A stretch of DNA of 64,000 nucleotides from Cichorium intybus (taxonomy: Eukaryota > Streptophyta > Magnoliopsida > Asterales > Asteraceae). Both the position numbers and the translations under genes were made by a program. Positions 35,671-46,956 of the stretch are shown here, piece by piece. Where the stretch lies: positions 76,370,166 to 76,434,165 of the forward strand of contig CM042017.1 in the NCBI GenBank assembly GCA_023525715.1, in the 5' to 3' direction. The notes under the pieces were generated by a model. The model was not told where the DNA came from. It saw only the letters and a list, made by a program, of their open reading frames with translations, and made no database searches. Within the stretch, counting starts at the first letter, position 1; every line of letters starts with the position of its first letter.

Positions 35671-36050
35671 TGTAACACCGTGTTCCCTTTTGGTAAGTGT
35701 TATTGTGTTAATCTTAGTATAATTAAGATTAAGTATGTGGTTACATGAGTTAAGGTGGTTAGAAACCTTTTTGGAAGAGGTTTTAGCATGAAAAATGCCA
35801 AAAAGAGGTTACACGGGTCGTGTAGAGTCACACGGGTCGTGTAAAAAGGGGTTAGAAACTGATCCGAAACTCTTTCAAAACCACACGGGTCATCTAGAAA
35901 TGCATTGGCGGTGGACAGCTGGTTCAAACGGGGAGTGTAAACCACATGAGTCGTGTAACGACAGTTAGCGTCGCTATCTGTGTGCTTAGTGACGCTATAT
36001 GCGCAGACCCACTTTTTATATGTCAGTTTTTAGCTCATTTGGGGGAAAGA
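35671..36050 (+). mobile_element. Outer gypsy-type element, left LTR (first part)
   Basis: It starts TGTAACACCGTGTTCCC and matches the right copy from 55447. It contains ACACGGGTCGTGT palindromes (35811-35960) and TTAGCGTCGCTAT-type motifs (35965-35998). It is interrupted at 36051 by a solo LTR and resumes at 37440, where homology to the right copy continues to about 37562. Confidence 0.75.
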
Positions 36051-37439
36051 TGTAATACCCGGTTTCTTACTTTCAGATTACACCATAATTTATTCAACAA
36101 AACCACTTGGGTTAAAGGTGTAATCAAAAGATAAACAACAAGTAATACAAGTAACTATCAAAAACAAGTATATTATACAAGTGTATCTCAAAACCGAGTT
36201 ACAAAACCAACCAGATTCAAAGAAAGTTTTAAAAGATTACATAAGTCTTAAAGGGCAAGTCCCAGTCCCGAAATATACTACCCTTCTACAACTTTCTTTC
36301 CTCTGTCACCTGAAGTACCTACATCACAATTTAGTTTATGAGCTATAAAGCTCAATGAGAATATACTCAGGATTTGGTAATTAGACAACAATTTACTTAA
36401 ACTCCATAATATTCAACTTTGACTAGTATGTAAACTCATTAATCTCATACTCATTGACTATCTCAGTCAAATAGTGTGCTCGTTCACACTATGTACTGAT
36501 TTACAACAAAGTATTCTCTACTTCGTCTAACTCTTACTAATTGGTTATCTCAGCCAATTAAAAGAGAAGATAACACATTTATATTAAAGTTCAAACATAT
36601 GTAATAAATAGAGTTACTCACCTGAAGTTTGGTCCGCTCGTGTTCCACCTATACCTCGGGTTTCTCCTTCCCTCTTATAAGTATCAGATGTGAATATCAT
36701 CACATATTAGGTCTCAATATCATTAATTAACTCAATACCATCTACTCAAAGAATCAAGAAGCCAAATCCCGCTGTTTTACTTATTCAACCGTCCAAACAT
36801 CACAATAATCACATCAAAGACTCAACGTAATATATACTAGCAACCTACTAACAACATATGAGATGAATCATAGCAGATTTTCAGATTTGAATACCTAGGA
36901 TTTAAAACCCCAAAACCCGCAACCAACTAACCTCATTGATTTAAGAACCAAGAACACGTTTACGGTGTTAGATTCGACTTCCACAAGCTTTCTTACACAA
37001 ATCCCCAGCTCAAATTGACCTAATTTCGCCCCTACAGCTCTGAAATCGACCTGATAAGCTTTTTCCTCGAAATGAAGGTTTGTTGTCAATTTAAACCCCA
37101 CTCAGCAAGGTTAGCGGCGCTAACCTCTAAAGTTAGTGTCGCTAACTTTTAAAACTCGACCCGTGTCCGTTTACGCGACTCTTGTAATCCCACTGCATGC
37201 TCACTAAAATTTATACACGTCCCGTGTGTTTGAACACGACTCGTGTGGGTCTGATAGAGGCTAAAATCAGTTTCTAAAGGCTTTTTACACGACCCGTGTA
37301 GCCTTTTTTTGGCATTTGTAAAGCTCAAACCTCTCCCAAATGGGTTTCTAACCATTCTAACTCATATAACAACCTAGCAAATCTTAATTACACTAAGATT
37401 AACCCAAATTTCACTTACCGAAAGTATTACAGCATTACA
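36051..37439 (-). mobile_element. Solo LTR of the same family, inserted inverted in the left LTR
   Basis: It runs TGTAATACCC...GCATTACA, flanked by AAGA (36047-36050, 37440-37443). On the minus strand its first 200 bases align with the host LTR start (shared GGTAAGTG, GTTAATCTTAGT, GGTTAGAAACC, GTCGTG). The right LTR copy has no such insertion, which confirms the boundaries. It carries TTAGCGGCGCTAAC (37109-37122) and a predicted intron (minus 36621-36310). Confidence 0.88.
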
Positions 37440-38464
37440 AAGAAAAGCGTGAAAAACTCTATCAAAAGCTTAGAAAACCCCCATGAACTATAGAGATCAA
37501 ATTGAAGCTTAATTTATCATGGAATTGAAGTAAGAGTTGATATCTTGCATCTAAGAGGTATGATTTCCTTATTCTAGCATCAAATTGAGTGTTTGATTAG
37601 CTTGAATGAGTTTGGTTACATGTTGGTGTTGATGATCCACCCGTAAGTATTGAGATTAAAGGATGTAATTCTTGAATTACATGTGTAGTAGGGTTGTGAT
37701 TCAAACCCTAAGCATGCTAGATGTGTAATAGGGTTCGGATAATGATTTTTGATGTTGTAAGTAAATTATTATTGATTGTCGTAGGTGTACCAGAGAAGTG
37801 GACGAGCCCGTTTTGAGGCTCGGTGAATAAAGAAAGAAGGGAGGCAATAGAATGTCCACGAGAGGTGAGGACAACAATTGTAGATGAGGGTATGCAAGTT
37901 ATTTCCCGGTATAACGAGTATTTAGTTCGAGCCGGTGACTAGAGAGGTGATCGGTAAACCACAACACGGTGAGGGTCGAGATGACAGCAAGATGGTTAAT
38001 GCTGGTAGGAAGTAACTGACATATATTGAAGAACTTTTCAGGGTTAGTCCATGGTAGAATATGGCAAGGTAAAGTTGTTACCAATTTTCCTTAGTAAAAA
38101 TTGCACCATATCGGTGGTGGCAAGAATTAGCTTAACGTTGTGAGGCAGTGTTAAGATGTTAGAGAACTGGTGGTTAGCCTTATATGCTATGTAGTTGTGC
38201 CTTTGTGGTTGAGATATTATGATTAGCAGGAAGTTTGGTTCGTTGCGAACCAGTACCATGGAATTTACGTGGCTAAATTTTAATGTGTATGAGAGAATAG
38301 TTGGACTGTTTAAGTGCAACTTGTGTAGTTGGAGAGAATGATGCAAACGCTTTGGCCGGTTAAGCCAAGGTGTTAGAGTATAGTTGTTTTACCATGTATA
38401 ACTTGTTGGCAGGCTGTGATCATTCCTTGTTGGGAATGCGAACGAGAGAGAGAGAGTCAGCCGT
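37440..38464 (+). mobile_element. Outer element: LTR remainder and interior, left part
   Basis: 37440-37562 aligns with 56036-56155 of the right LTR (AAAAGC.TGAAAAACTCT, GAATTGAAGTAAGAGTTG). Beyond this the two sides diverge, so the LTR end and primer site could not be placed. No coding frame was recognised up to the copia-like element. Confidence 0.5.
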
Positions 38465-38469
38465 GAGGA

Positions 38470-39548
38470 TGTTGGGTACCGTCGCAACGGAAAGGGGCAC
38501 ACCAACGAACATGACCAAGAACTTCGACATACTTTCATGCAACTGTCTAGACAAGTGAGTATCGCTAAGATTGGGAAAAAGAAAACACAACAAGATAAAG
38601 TCGTTTACCCGGTTGGGCTACGTCCATTGTGAGAAACGAGAGAAACTTTCATTGATAATCTTCAATGATTTACAAGAGAAAAAACAATGACTACTAGTTA
38701 TTAACACTCTTAACACATTACATTGAGTAGCCAACGAGATGTATAAATAGCACGACATGGAAGACTGAACACGCAAGTCTTGGGAGGGAAAAAGCAAAAG
38801 GACAGACTAGCCCTGCACATTATCACTTTATAGGCTGATAAATTGACAACACCATGCCCCCATGCTGCCCCTGACACAAGACATTGTTCTTAACGTGTTC
38901 CCAAGATTCATCTGACCACGATAATGACATTTACCAATTAGGATCAACTAAGGCCTCGCCTTCGGTTGAGGCACCCCATTGGTCTTCAGTTGAGATCTTC
39001 CTTTCGAACTTACCTATCCGACTGGAGCTACTGCACCTTCTATCTTACTCCACTTCGTACAAGGGTCAACTCTTCCTTCAAGAAAACCTTCTTCTTCCAG
39101 ACTTGACTTTGGATAGAGGATACTGAAGATTCATCTTCTCCTGCTGCTGACGCATTCATTCGTGTAACCATAGCACGAGCTATTGATATCACGATGAACT
39201 ATGATACGTATGAGACACTGATGAGAGTCATCCTCGGATATCGCCCTTCGGTCCGGATAAAGTTATCTCTTAGTCACATTGCTTTAGTCTGGTAAGACAT
39301 CTGTCTCTAACTGGTTGATCTAAGACACTGATGAGGGTCACCCCCTTCTTAATCTGATCCACATTCTGGTTGATCTGACCGAGCTAAGGACTCCCACTAG
39401 AACGAAGGTCAGGAGACTTGTCTAAGATGTACACCTTAACAGCGCTGCTTCGTCTCGCCTCTATTTTCTGGTTGCTTCAGACAACTGTTCCTCTTCGGTT
39501 GTCTTGGGTCTTCCTCCGGTTCGGATTAGGCTCCACACTATCCAAACA
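38470..39548 (-). repeat. 3' LTR of the copia-like element
   Basis: It starts TGTTGGGTACCG and ends CTATCCAAACA. Long shared blocks with 53065-53888 include GACTACTAGTTATTAACA and ATGAACTATGATACG. It has extra sequence at about 38710-39165 that the other copy lacks. Confidence 0.8.
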
Positions 39549-41833
39549 AATCTCTCACTTGGAGACTGATCTTGCTGTCTACCAAGTTCTCTTGTCTTCT
39601 CTCTCTCTCTCTTGATCTCTGCCTTCTTCAAGAAAAGGCCATTGAGGACATTCCTTTCTCAACGTTTTCTTTGAAAGTGATGAACCTTCAAAGGGGGAAA
39701 GTGGTGGTCTTTCTGTCTGATGAACTTATCCAAGGACATTTCAGGATATGCTTTGACTGAAATTCCTTTAGACGTCTGAAGCTCATGTTATTGACTACTT
39801 ACTTCCACGGAATCAGTTAAGCTGTGCAGAGTTTACTCCTGAATGTTCTGGACTACAACGTCTAAGCTCGTTGATAATATGTATGTTGGATCCATCCTCC
39901 AACATAGCATCAACCGTACAACTGAGGATAGTGAACGAGGTGTTCTGAACTTCCTAGAGCAGCAATGAGAACACTCGTTTCTGGGCTCCTATTCTTCCTC
40001 GTTATCCATACAGGCTTCCTCCAGTAAATGCCTGGTTTTCCATCAGCAACTGGAAACTCCGACTGGTATAGCAGTGGGAAGACATTCGGTCTGATTGTGT
40101 ACAAGAATGCGAGGCTTCACATCTGACTATCATGGATCTTCTTTTGGTTGGTCAAAGTACCTAGAACCTTGGATGCTTATCTTTATCACAGTGATGAGAA
40201 GGATCTTAATCAACTCCACTCTCACTATTTAGGATATTTCGCACCCTTTCTTGTACTTCTTATTTTCGACAATCTCTGGCGCATGAACAATCTTCGTCTC
40301 TGAAGTGCCACTTCTGCTGATTTTACTTGATAGAGAACCAAGTCTCATTCCTGTCAAGATGAGCATATCTCGTTTTTCTAGCCATATTCCACTGTATGGA
40401 ATCTCCATCCTAATGGCTCCAGACGAGGTGTCTGATACTCCCCTTCGGTTAGCAGTTGTACTTTGCCAACTAGGGTATCGCATCATGAGTGTTTATCAGA
40501 CAAATCACCTTCCATGGCAGTAAATGTTGACACCGTGATGTCACCAGAACTTCTAATGCTCATACTGCCTTCGACTCTCCTACCACATGGGCTAGTGAAG
40601 CGCAATGAATTCATCTAAGGAGATATGTCCTTTATCAGGATGGACTTCTGTTCAGTCATTGTCCCTTTGCTGATTCTGACAACTGCGACTCATCCATGGA
40701 CCCTTAGATGTGCAAGGGATACTTCTCCACCTTGCGGCTTTCGTTAACACAGCCAACAAGCCAACTGAAGGCTCGAGGTGCCTGAGTGAAGATCTGCACA
40801 TCTTCTTGTGATTATACTTCCCATTCGGTTGGTTCTTCGGTCAAGATTGACTTCGGATCTAAAGTCTTTGGCCTGGAAGTTATTGGATCTGGGTATCTGT
40901 GCTTACACTCTGCCTCTTCTTTTGGCTTCGGGCATTAACTTCGGTCAGAGACCGTCACCTCGGTAGGGACTGATGTTCTGACTTCTGACGCGAGTGCTGA
41001 CTTTCGGTACTTCAGTGGGTTTCTCCAACTTTTGCTTCCGGAAGAGTGACAGAGGTGCCTGGACTAGGCCTATTGATGTAGCAGAAGAACCTTGTCCAAC
41101 CTGAGACGTCGGATGCCCGTTATTCGTGTTACCTCTTCCAGACAGCCGGTGGAACCTGGGTTCGAAAAACTCGGCTCCACAACGGATCCGATTTAATTGT
41201 TTCATGGAAGGAGACATCTTCTTCTAGGTGGCTTCACAGTTACTATAGCGCAAGCCTTAGCTGTCATGTGATGATGCCACCATCATCTTTGGCCTCACTT
41301 TCCAAATATATCATCGCTCCTCCGGATGTAGTCAATATCTCATTCTTATCGTTGATGCCTGTAACTTCTACTCCCATATCTCTCCATCTGTTCCCGGTTG
41401 GAAACTGAAGCACAGGTCACTGTAATGACAGTTCTCTCTCCATAGGTGTGACAATTGTAAATTTTGGTCAACAAAAGTCAACTGTAGTCAACCTGAGACG
41501 TCGGATGCCCGTTATTCGTGTTACCTCTTCCAGACAGCCGGTGGAACCTGGGTTCGAAAAACTCGGCTCCACAACGGATCCGATTTAATTGTCTCATGGA
41601 AGGAGACATCTTCTTCTAGGTGGCTTCACAGTTACTATAGCGCAAGCCTTAGCTGTCATGTGATGATGCCACCATCATCTTTGGCCTCACTTTCCAAATA
41701 TATCATCGCTCCTCCGGATGTAGTCAATATCTCATTCTTATCGTTGATGCCTGTAACTTCTACTCCCATATCTCTCCATCTGTTCCCGGTTGGAAACTGA
41801 AGCACAGGTCACTGTAATGACAGTTCTCTCTCC
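39549..41833 (-). mobile_element. Interior of the copia-like element, left part
   Basis: Only short frames are present. A minus-strand 90-codon frame (41217-40945) contains FFEPRFHRLSGRGNTNN, of unknown function. Its 3' end includes the tandem duplication at 41100-41883. Confidence 0.5.
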
Positions 41834-41883
41834 ATAGGTGTGACAATTGTAAATTTTGGTCAACAAAAGTCAACTGTAGTCAA
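41100..41883. repeat. 392-bp tandem duplication across the chromovirus insertion junction
   Basis: 41100-41491 and 41492-41883 are identical apart from one noticed base (AATTGTTTCATGG against AATTGTCTCATGG). The shared junction microhomology is CAA. Each copy contains host sequence, the ATAGG target site and the first 45 bp of the chromovirus LTR, so 41447-41491 is a stranded LTR fragment. The duplication must post-date the insertion. Confidence 0.95.
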
Positions 41884-44675
41884 ACGAAACGTACGTTAAT
41901 CTATATGTTGAAAATTTATTTTCCATAACTTTTGCAGTGAATTATTAATATTATAGTATTACGTATGCTAAATCAAACAATTATCGATTAAAAAAAATCG
42001 AAAATACGGACAGCAAACTACTGTAGCGTAAAAATTCGATAATCGTACAATTATTATTTTGAGAATAATAATATTCATAAAACAATCTACTCGTAAATAC
42101 GAAATTTTCGATATATAGAACGTCGAAAACGGAGTTCGTATGTGAAAGTTATAACAATTAAACCGTTGTGAACGGATAAATGTACACAGGGTTTGGACTC
42201 AAATTTCAAAATGTGGTGCCTTAAACATCATATATGAAATAACAATTCATATGATAAGTGACGTAATAGTATCTAGTATTTAATTCCAAAGCTAAATGCA
42301 ATTTCCGGTAAAATGCCGAAATTCGCGAAATCGGAAGAATACTGCGCTTAAACGCGTATTCCGACACCCAACGAATTATAATTCAATCAAAATAAATGTT
42401 TGGCAATGTTTTTATACAAAATAATTATTTAGAAATTCGTTTCGTCAAAAACGCACAAAATTTCACTAAAACGACTTACTATTTTATAAAAATCACTTAT
42501 TTTTATAAAAGTATGTTGCTATTTTATAAAAACCAACCCCACCCCACCCCATCGGCTGCACACCCCCTTCCAATACAATCCAAGAACACTATTCAAGATC
42601 TTAGACTATCAAAGGCTATGGAATTTTATAATGCACAAAATCAAACCTAGATCTTAAACCATAATTGCACCATATTGGAAACCAACTAGATCACTTCTTC
42701 TCCTACACCTCTCCCTCTCTCACTCTCGGCCACACTCTCCCTCTCTTCTCCTCTCCAAAGTCGTGACCACCACCACCATCTCCAAGATCCATTTTCAAGC
42801 TCAACTCTCTAATCCAAGTGGTAAGCTTTCTTCACTCTTTGATTCTAAACAACATAACACAAGTTTTACACCTTTTACACACACTAACATCCATCAATAC
42901 CCATTGAATATTAGCTTTGTCCAAGAGTCTTTGAGCTCAAATCTTCATCATCTTCAAAGATCTTTCAAGCTCTCTTGGTAAGTTATGATCATCTAGTGAT
43001 TTAAGTTCTAAATACCTTCATATACTCTTTTACACACACATACTCACGAAAATCCATTGGATAATAGCTTTGTCCAAGGGTCCTCCGGGTCTTAGAACCA
43101 AAATCTTCAATCTTCTTCCAAGGAATCTTAAGATCCACACTCAAGGTGAGTTCATACCCCTCATTTTCATGTTTTCAAACCTTTTTGGGGGAGAATACAA
43201 GTTCCTTTACTATAAATGTTGTTTTATTCAAGTTATATATGTTAAATGCTATATATATATGATGTTTTACACAAGTTCATAAAGTTAATATTTGGGTAAA
43301 AATACCTTTGACATGAAATATGGATAGATCTTTGTAAGATGTTCATAATGATGCATAATATGTTTGTATAAAAGTTACTAGACTATAATTAAAGTGTGTA
43401 AAAATGTTAGATCTTGGACAAAAATGTTATAAAGATGAACTTGGCATGAAATATGAGTAGATCCATGTATTATGAACACTTTAACATATTAAGTTGTGTA
43501 AAAGTTACAAAACTACAAATAAAGTATACAAAAACACTAGATCTTGGATAAAAACGTTATAAAAACGAAAACTAGTAAAAACTACGTTTTTATAAATAAA
43601 GGCACTATTTTCTAGCAAAAATGGTTATAATCAAGATATTACACTATTTTTTTGAGAAATATCTCAAAATATGATATTTATAATCATTTGAATAAGTTAC
43701 TTCGCTATTATTCACAAAAATATGATTATTATGACGCAATACTAAAAATAGACTATTATTGGAATAGTTTATGAACATAAGGTTATTATGACGTTTGAAC
43801 ATGACAAAAATAATTATATAAAATTATATAATTATTAAACAATACTATATTATCATGGGAAAAATGATAATGGATGATTATAAGAGTTTTCATATACAAA
43901 TCGTACGTAAACAAGTTGATTGGAATACATACATTTTTGTGAGATAAATCTTCACAGTACTTTTATAAGTACCTACTATAAGTCCTGAACATTTATAACC
44001 AGAGTCTCGGTAAGAGAGCGCAATATTTGAGTATAGATCTATACGGGGCTTGACAACCCCGCACCTGAGCTGCTAGCTACAGCTTGACTGGCAGGTCTGA
44101 GGTGTCCAAATGTCTAACATTCCGACGCCTGAAGAACGTCGCAGCAGGCCAACTAGTCACAGTATGGTTATATGGTATCTCACATGGGAAAATAATCAAC
44201 TTAATATTTTTATAAATTGTTTACGTGGAAACACTCATTTCAAAGAAAGTACACTACAGTTTACATATTACATTTTAGTCTTTGGGATTTAAAGACTTGG
44301 ATATTTTTATGAGAAAATATTGGATTTTCTTGGTTTTCAACACTATTGTTTACAAACAAAGGATATTTCTTATACAAAAATCTTATGAACTCACCAACTT
44401 AATTGTTGACACTTTTTCAACTACTTGTATTCTCAGGAAATTGATAAAGTAAGTTCAAGCGCTACAAGATGGGACGTTATGACGTCATTTTTGTCCATTT
44501 TTGATATCATTTCAATTGTAATTGAAACATGAAACAAGTAAACTTTGTAACATTTGCAATTGTTTAAATGATGGTTGTGTACTTGGATTCCACTATTGTG
44601 TAACTTTTTTATGATATTGTTCATGAAGTCATCCACCCTTAAAAAATTCCGCCAATACGGTTTGAGGGTATGACA
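41839..44675 (+). repeat. 5' LTR of the chromovirus
   Basis: TGTGACAATTG...GGGTATGACA, 2837 bp. It contains TCAAGGTGAGTT (43142-43153) and TATTCTCAGG (44428-44437), a possible LTR-borne intron 43146-44436. Short frames in it are duplicated in the 3' LTR and are not genes. Confidence 0.95.
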
Positions 44676-44678
44676 GAT

Positions 44679-44690
44679 TGGTATCAGAGC
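44679..44690 (+). other. Primer binding site of the chromovirus
   Basis: A perfect TGGTATCAGAGC three bases after the LTR end. It pairs with the 3' end of initiator tRNA-Met. Confidence 0.95.
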
Positions 44691-45438
44691 ATTGTTTATA
44701 GTGAACTAAGTATATCAATACATTTAAAGATATGCAACTATAAATACAATGGGACTAAAACTCTCGAAAACATTTTCGTACAAGTATACTTTTAAAATTT
44801 CAACGATAATTTTTATAAAAGTATAAGTACATACATACATACTAGAACAATATCATAACAAAAACATACAAAAGTGGTAAGATGAGTTGAACACTACGGA
44901 TAGGCTTAAGTGTTTTGGTAATGATATCTTGGATGAATAGAGCCTGATCAACTGTATTGGTCCAAGATATGATTAACGTATACTTAGGAATAATCGTGGT
45001 GAACAACAAGTCTGAACACTTACCAGTAACCAAAAGAACTAAACATAAAAGTTAAAATACTATGGGAGTATTTTAAGACGCTATATAACTAAACATAGAG
45101 TTAAAATACTACAGGAGTATTTTATGAATACTACGAAGTCGTACACTTAGAATTTTCTCTTACATACCTCTCATACCCCTTAGAAATCACCTTACTTATA
45201 ACAACTTCTAAAGACTTACCAAGAACCATGTACAAAGAAAAACACTAGAACAAAACATAAAACAAAAATACTATACGAGTATTTTGTGATACTATAGAAC
45301 CATACATCTAGATTCTTTATGCACCTATTATACCCCTATCATTACTTAGTCGACATAAACGTATAATAGAAACGTCGTACTTTGATAACCCTTACCAAGA
45401 ACTAACCAACGTCAAATCTTGAATCCTTGTGGCAGAAA
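44691..45438 (+). other. Untranslated leader of the chromovirus
   Basis: About 750 bp without coding signals lies between the primer site and the gag start. A repeated segment around TAAAATACTA.GGGAGTATTTTA occurs at about 45050 and 45100. Confidence 0.7.
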
Positions 45439-46956
45439 TATGCCACCCCGACGAAGAAACGCTAGGCGCGCACCGATCGCAACTCCCGAGCCACCCATGA
45501 TGGACTCAGCCACTTTCCAAGCAGCTGCTACTGCTGCGGTAGCAGCTGCTAGCGCTCAGATAAACCCGAATGGGACGAATGGAAATGGAAGCAGGAATGG
45601 TGCCAACGACTCCACAAATGGAGAAACATCAAACCAATCACGAGTATGTTCTTACAAGGACTTCGCGAATTCCAAACCAGTAACTTTCCATGGTACCGGT
45701 GGTGTCCTTGCCCTCACGAGATGGATTGAGAAAACAGAATCAATCTTTGATATCTCCGCCTGTCCTGAGGAATTCAAAGTCAAATACGCCGCTTGTACCT
45801 TTGCCGAGACAGCCATGTCCTGGTGGAAGGGCCATGTTAAGGCTCTGACACTTCCCGTGGCCAACTCGATGAGTTGGGAAGAACTGAAGACCATGCTGAT
45901 GAAAGAGTACTGTCCCAGGGGGAGATCCAAAAGCTAGAACAAGAGCTGTGGAACCTTACCATGAAAGGTTCAGATCTGACCTCTTACACGAACAGATTTA
46001 ACGATTTGGCAACCCTTTGCCCTACTATGGTCACACCAGAATCTGTGAAAGTGTAGCGGTATATCTGGGGGCTATCTCCTCTGATTCAGGGGAATGTTGA
46101 AGCGGCAAGCCCCGCCACTTTCGACAGCGCAAAATGACTGGCTCAACGATTAGTCGACCATGGAGTTCGCCAGGGCCCCATAACCTCTAAAACTGAACAA
46201 CCAAGAGAGAGGGACCACAAAAGAAAACCCTGGAACAGGGGGAGGAATCAACCTAACCAAGAAAGTGCCAAGAGACAACAGATTGTGGTAGTCCATGCAG
46301 CCACTATCCCGACTACCCCAACAGCAACCCAGCAATATAATGGGACACTAACCAAGTGCAACAAGTGTAATTTCCACCATACTGGAGCCTGTAGAGAAAT
46401 GCACTGCTCGAACTGTAACAAGAAGGGTCATACCGCCCGTTTCTGCAGGGCACCAGTTCCACAAGCCACCCAAGCCTCTAATGCTGGGGTGAGTCAAGCA
46501 TGCTATGGTTGTGGTGAGACGGGGAATTTTAAGCGTGATTGTCCGAAGACAAAGAACGTTGGAAGAAATGGAAGAGTCCTAGCTATGGGACGCGCGGAAG
46601 CGGTGGAGGATCCTACCGTGGTTACCGGTACGTTCCTCGTCAATAATTCATATGTCTGGATACTATTCGATAGCGGTGCGGAGAGGAGTTTCGTAAGCCA
46701 CGAGTTTAAATACTTATTAAAACAAAAATCACAACCACTCAATGAAACATTTACAGTAGAAATGGCTAATGGCAAAACAGAAAGCACAAACGACATATAC
46801 ATAGGCTGCACACTTACCCTGGATGATCACTCTTTTCAAATCGATTTAATGCCTGTTAAAATAGGAAGTTTTGATGTGATTGTTGGTATGGATTGGCTAA
46901 TTCCCCATCATGCATATGTGTTACGAACGAGGAATCCGACTTCATCTGCCGGATGA
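45439..46956 (+). pseudogene. Chromovirus gag and protease, broken
   Basis: The likely start is ATG 45439 (MPPRRRNARRAP); an upstream in-frame ATG is at 45419. The retrotransposon GAG core is visible (FHGTGGVLALTRWIEKTES, then AETAMSWWKGHV). A one-base loss in a G run at about 45918-45922 shifts the frame, and stops follow at 46054-46056 (TAG) and 46135-46137 (TGA). Two zinc knuckles come next: CSNCNKKGHTARFC is normal, but CYGCGETGNFKRDC has Asn (46525-46527) where His is required. The protease has DSGAERSF and ends at GMDWLIPHH, where a second frameshift near 46905 separates it from the polymerase. In intact relatives gag packages RNA and the protease cuts the polyprotein. Confidence 0.9.

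Noticed and set aside
38741..38748. TATAAATA on the plus strand as promoter of the copia-like LTR
   Set aside because: The primer site and polypurine tract place that element on the minus strand, so this box has the wrong orientation.
42396..42981. Small plus-strand frames of 84 and 72 codons, repeated at 50572-51157
   Set aside because: They lie in both LTR copies of the chromovirus; duplication follows from the LTRs and there is no sign of coding constraint.
46501..46542. A second working zinc knuckle in the chromovirus gag
   Set aside because: The required His is Asn, so metal binding is probably lost.
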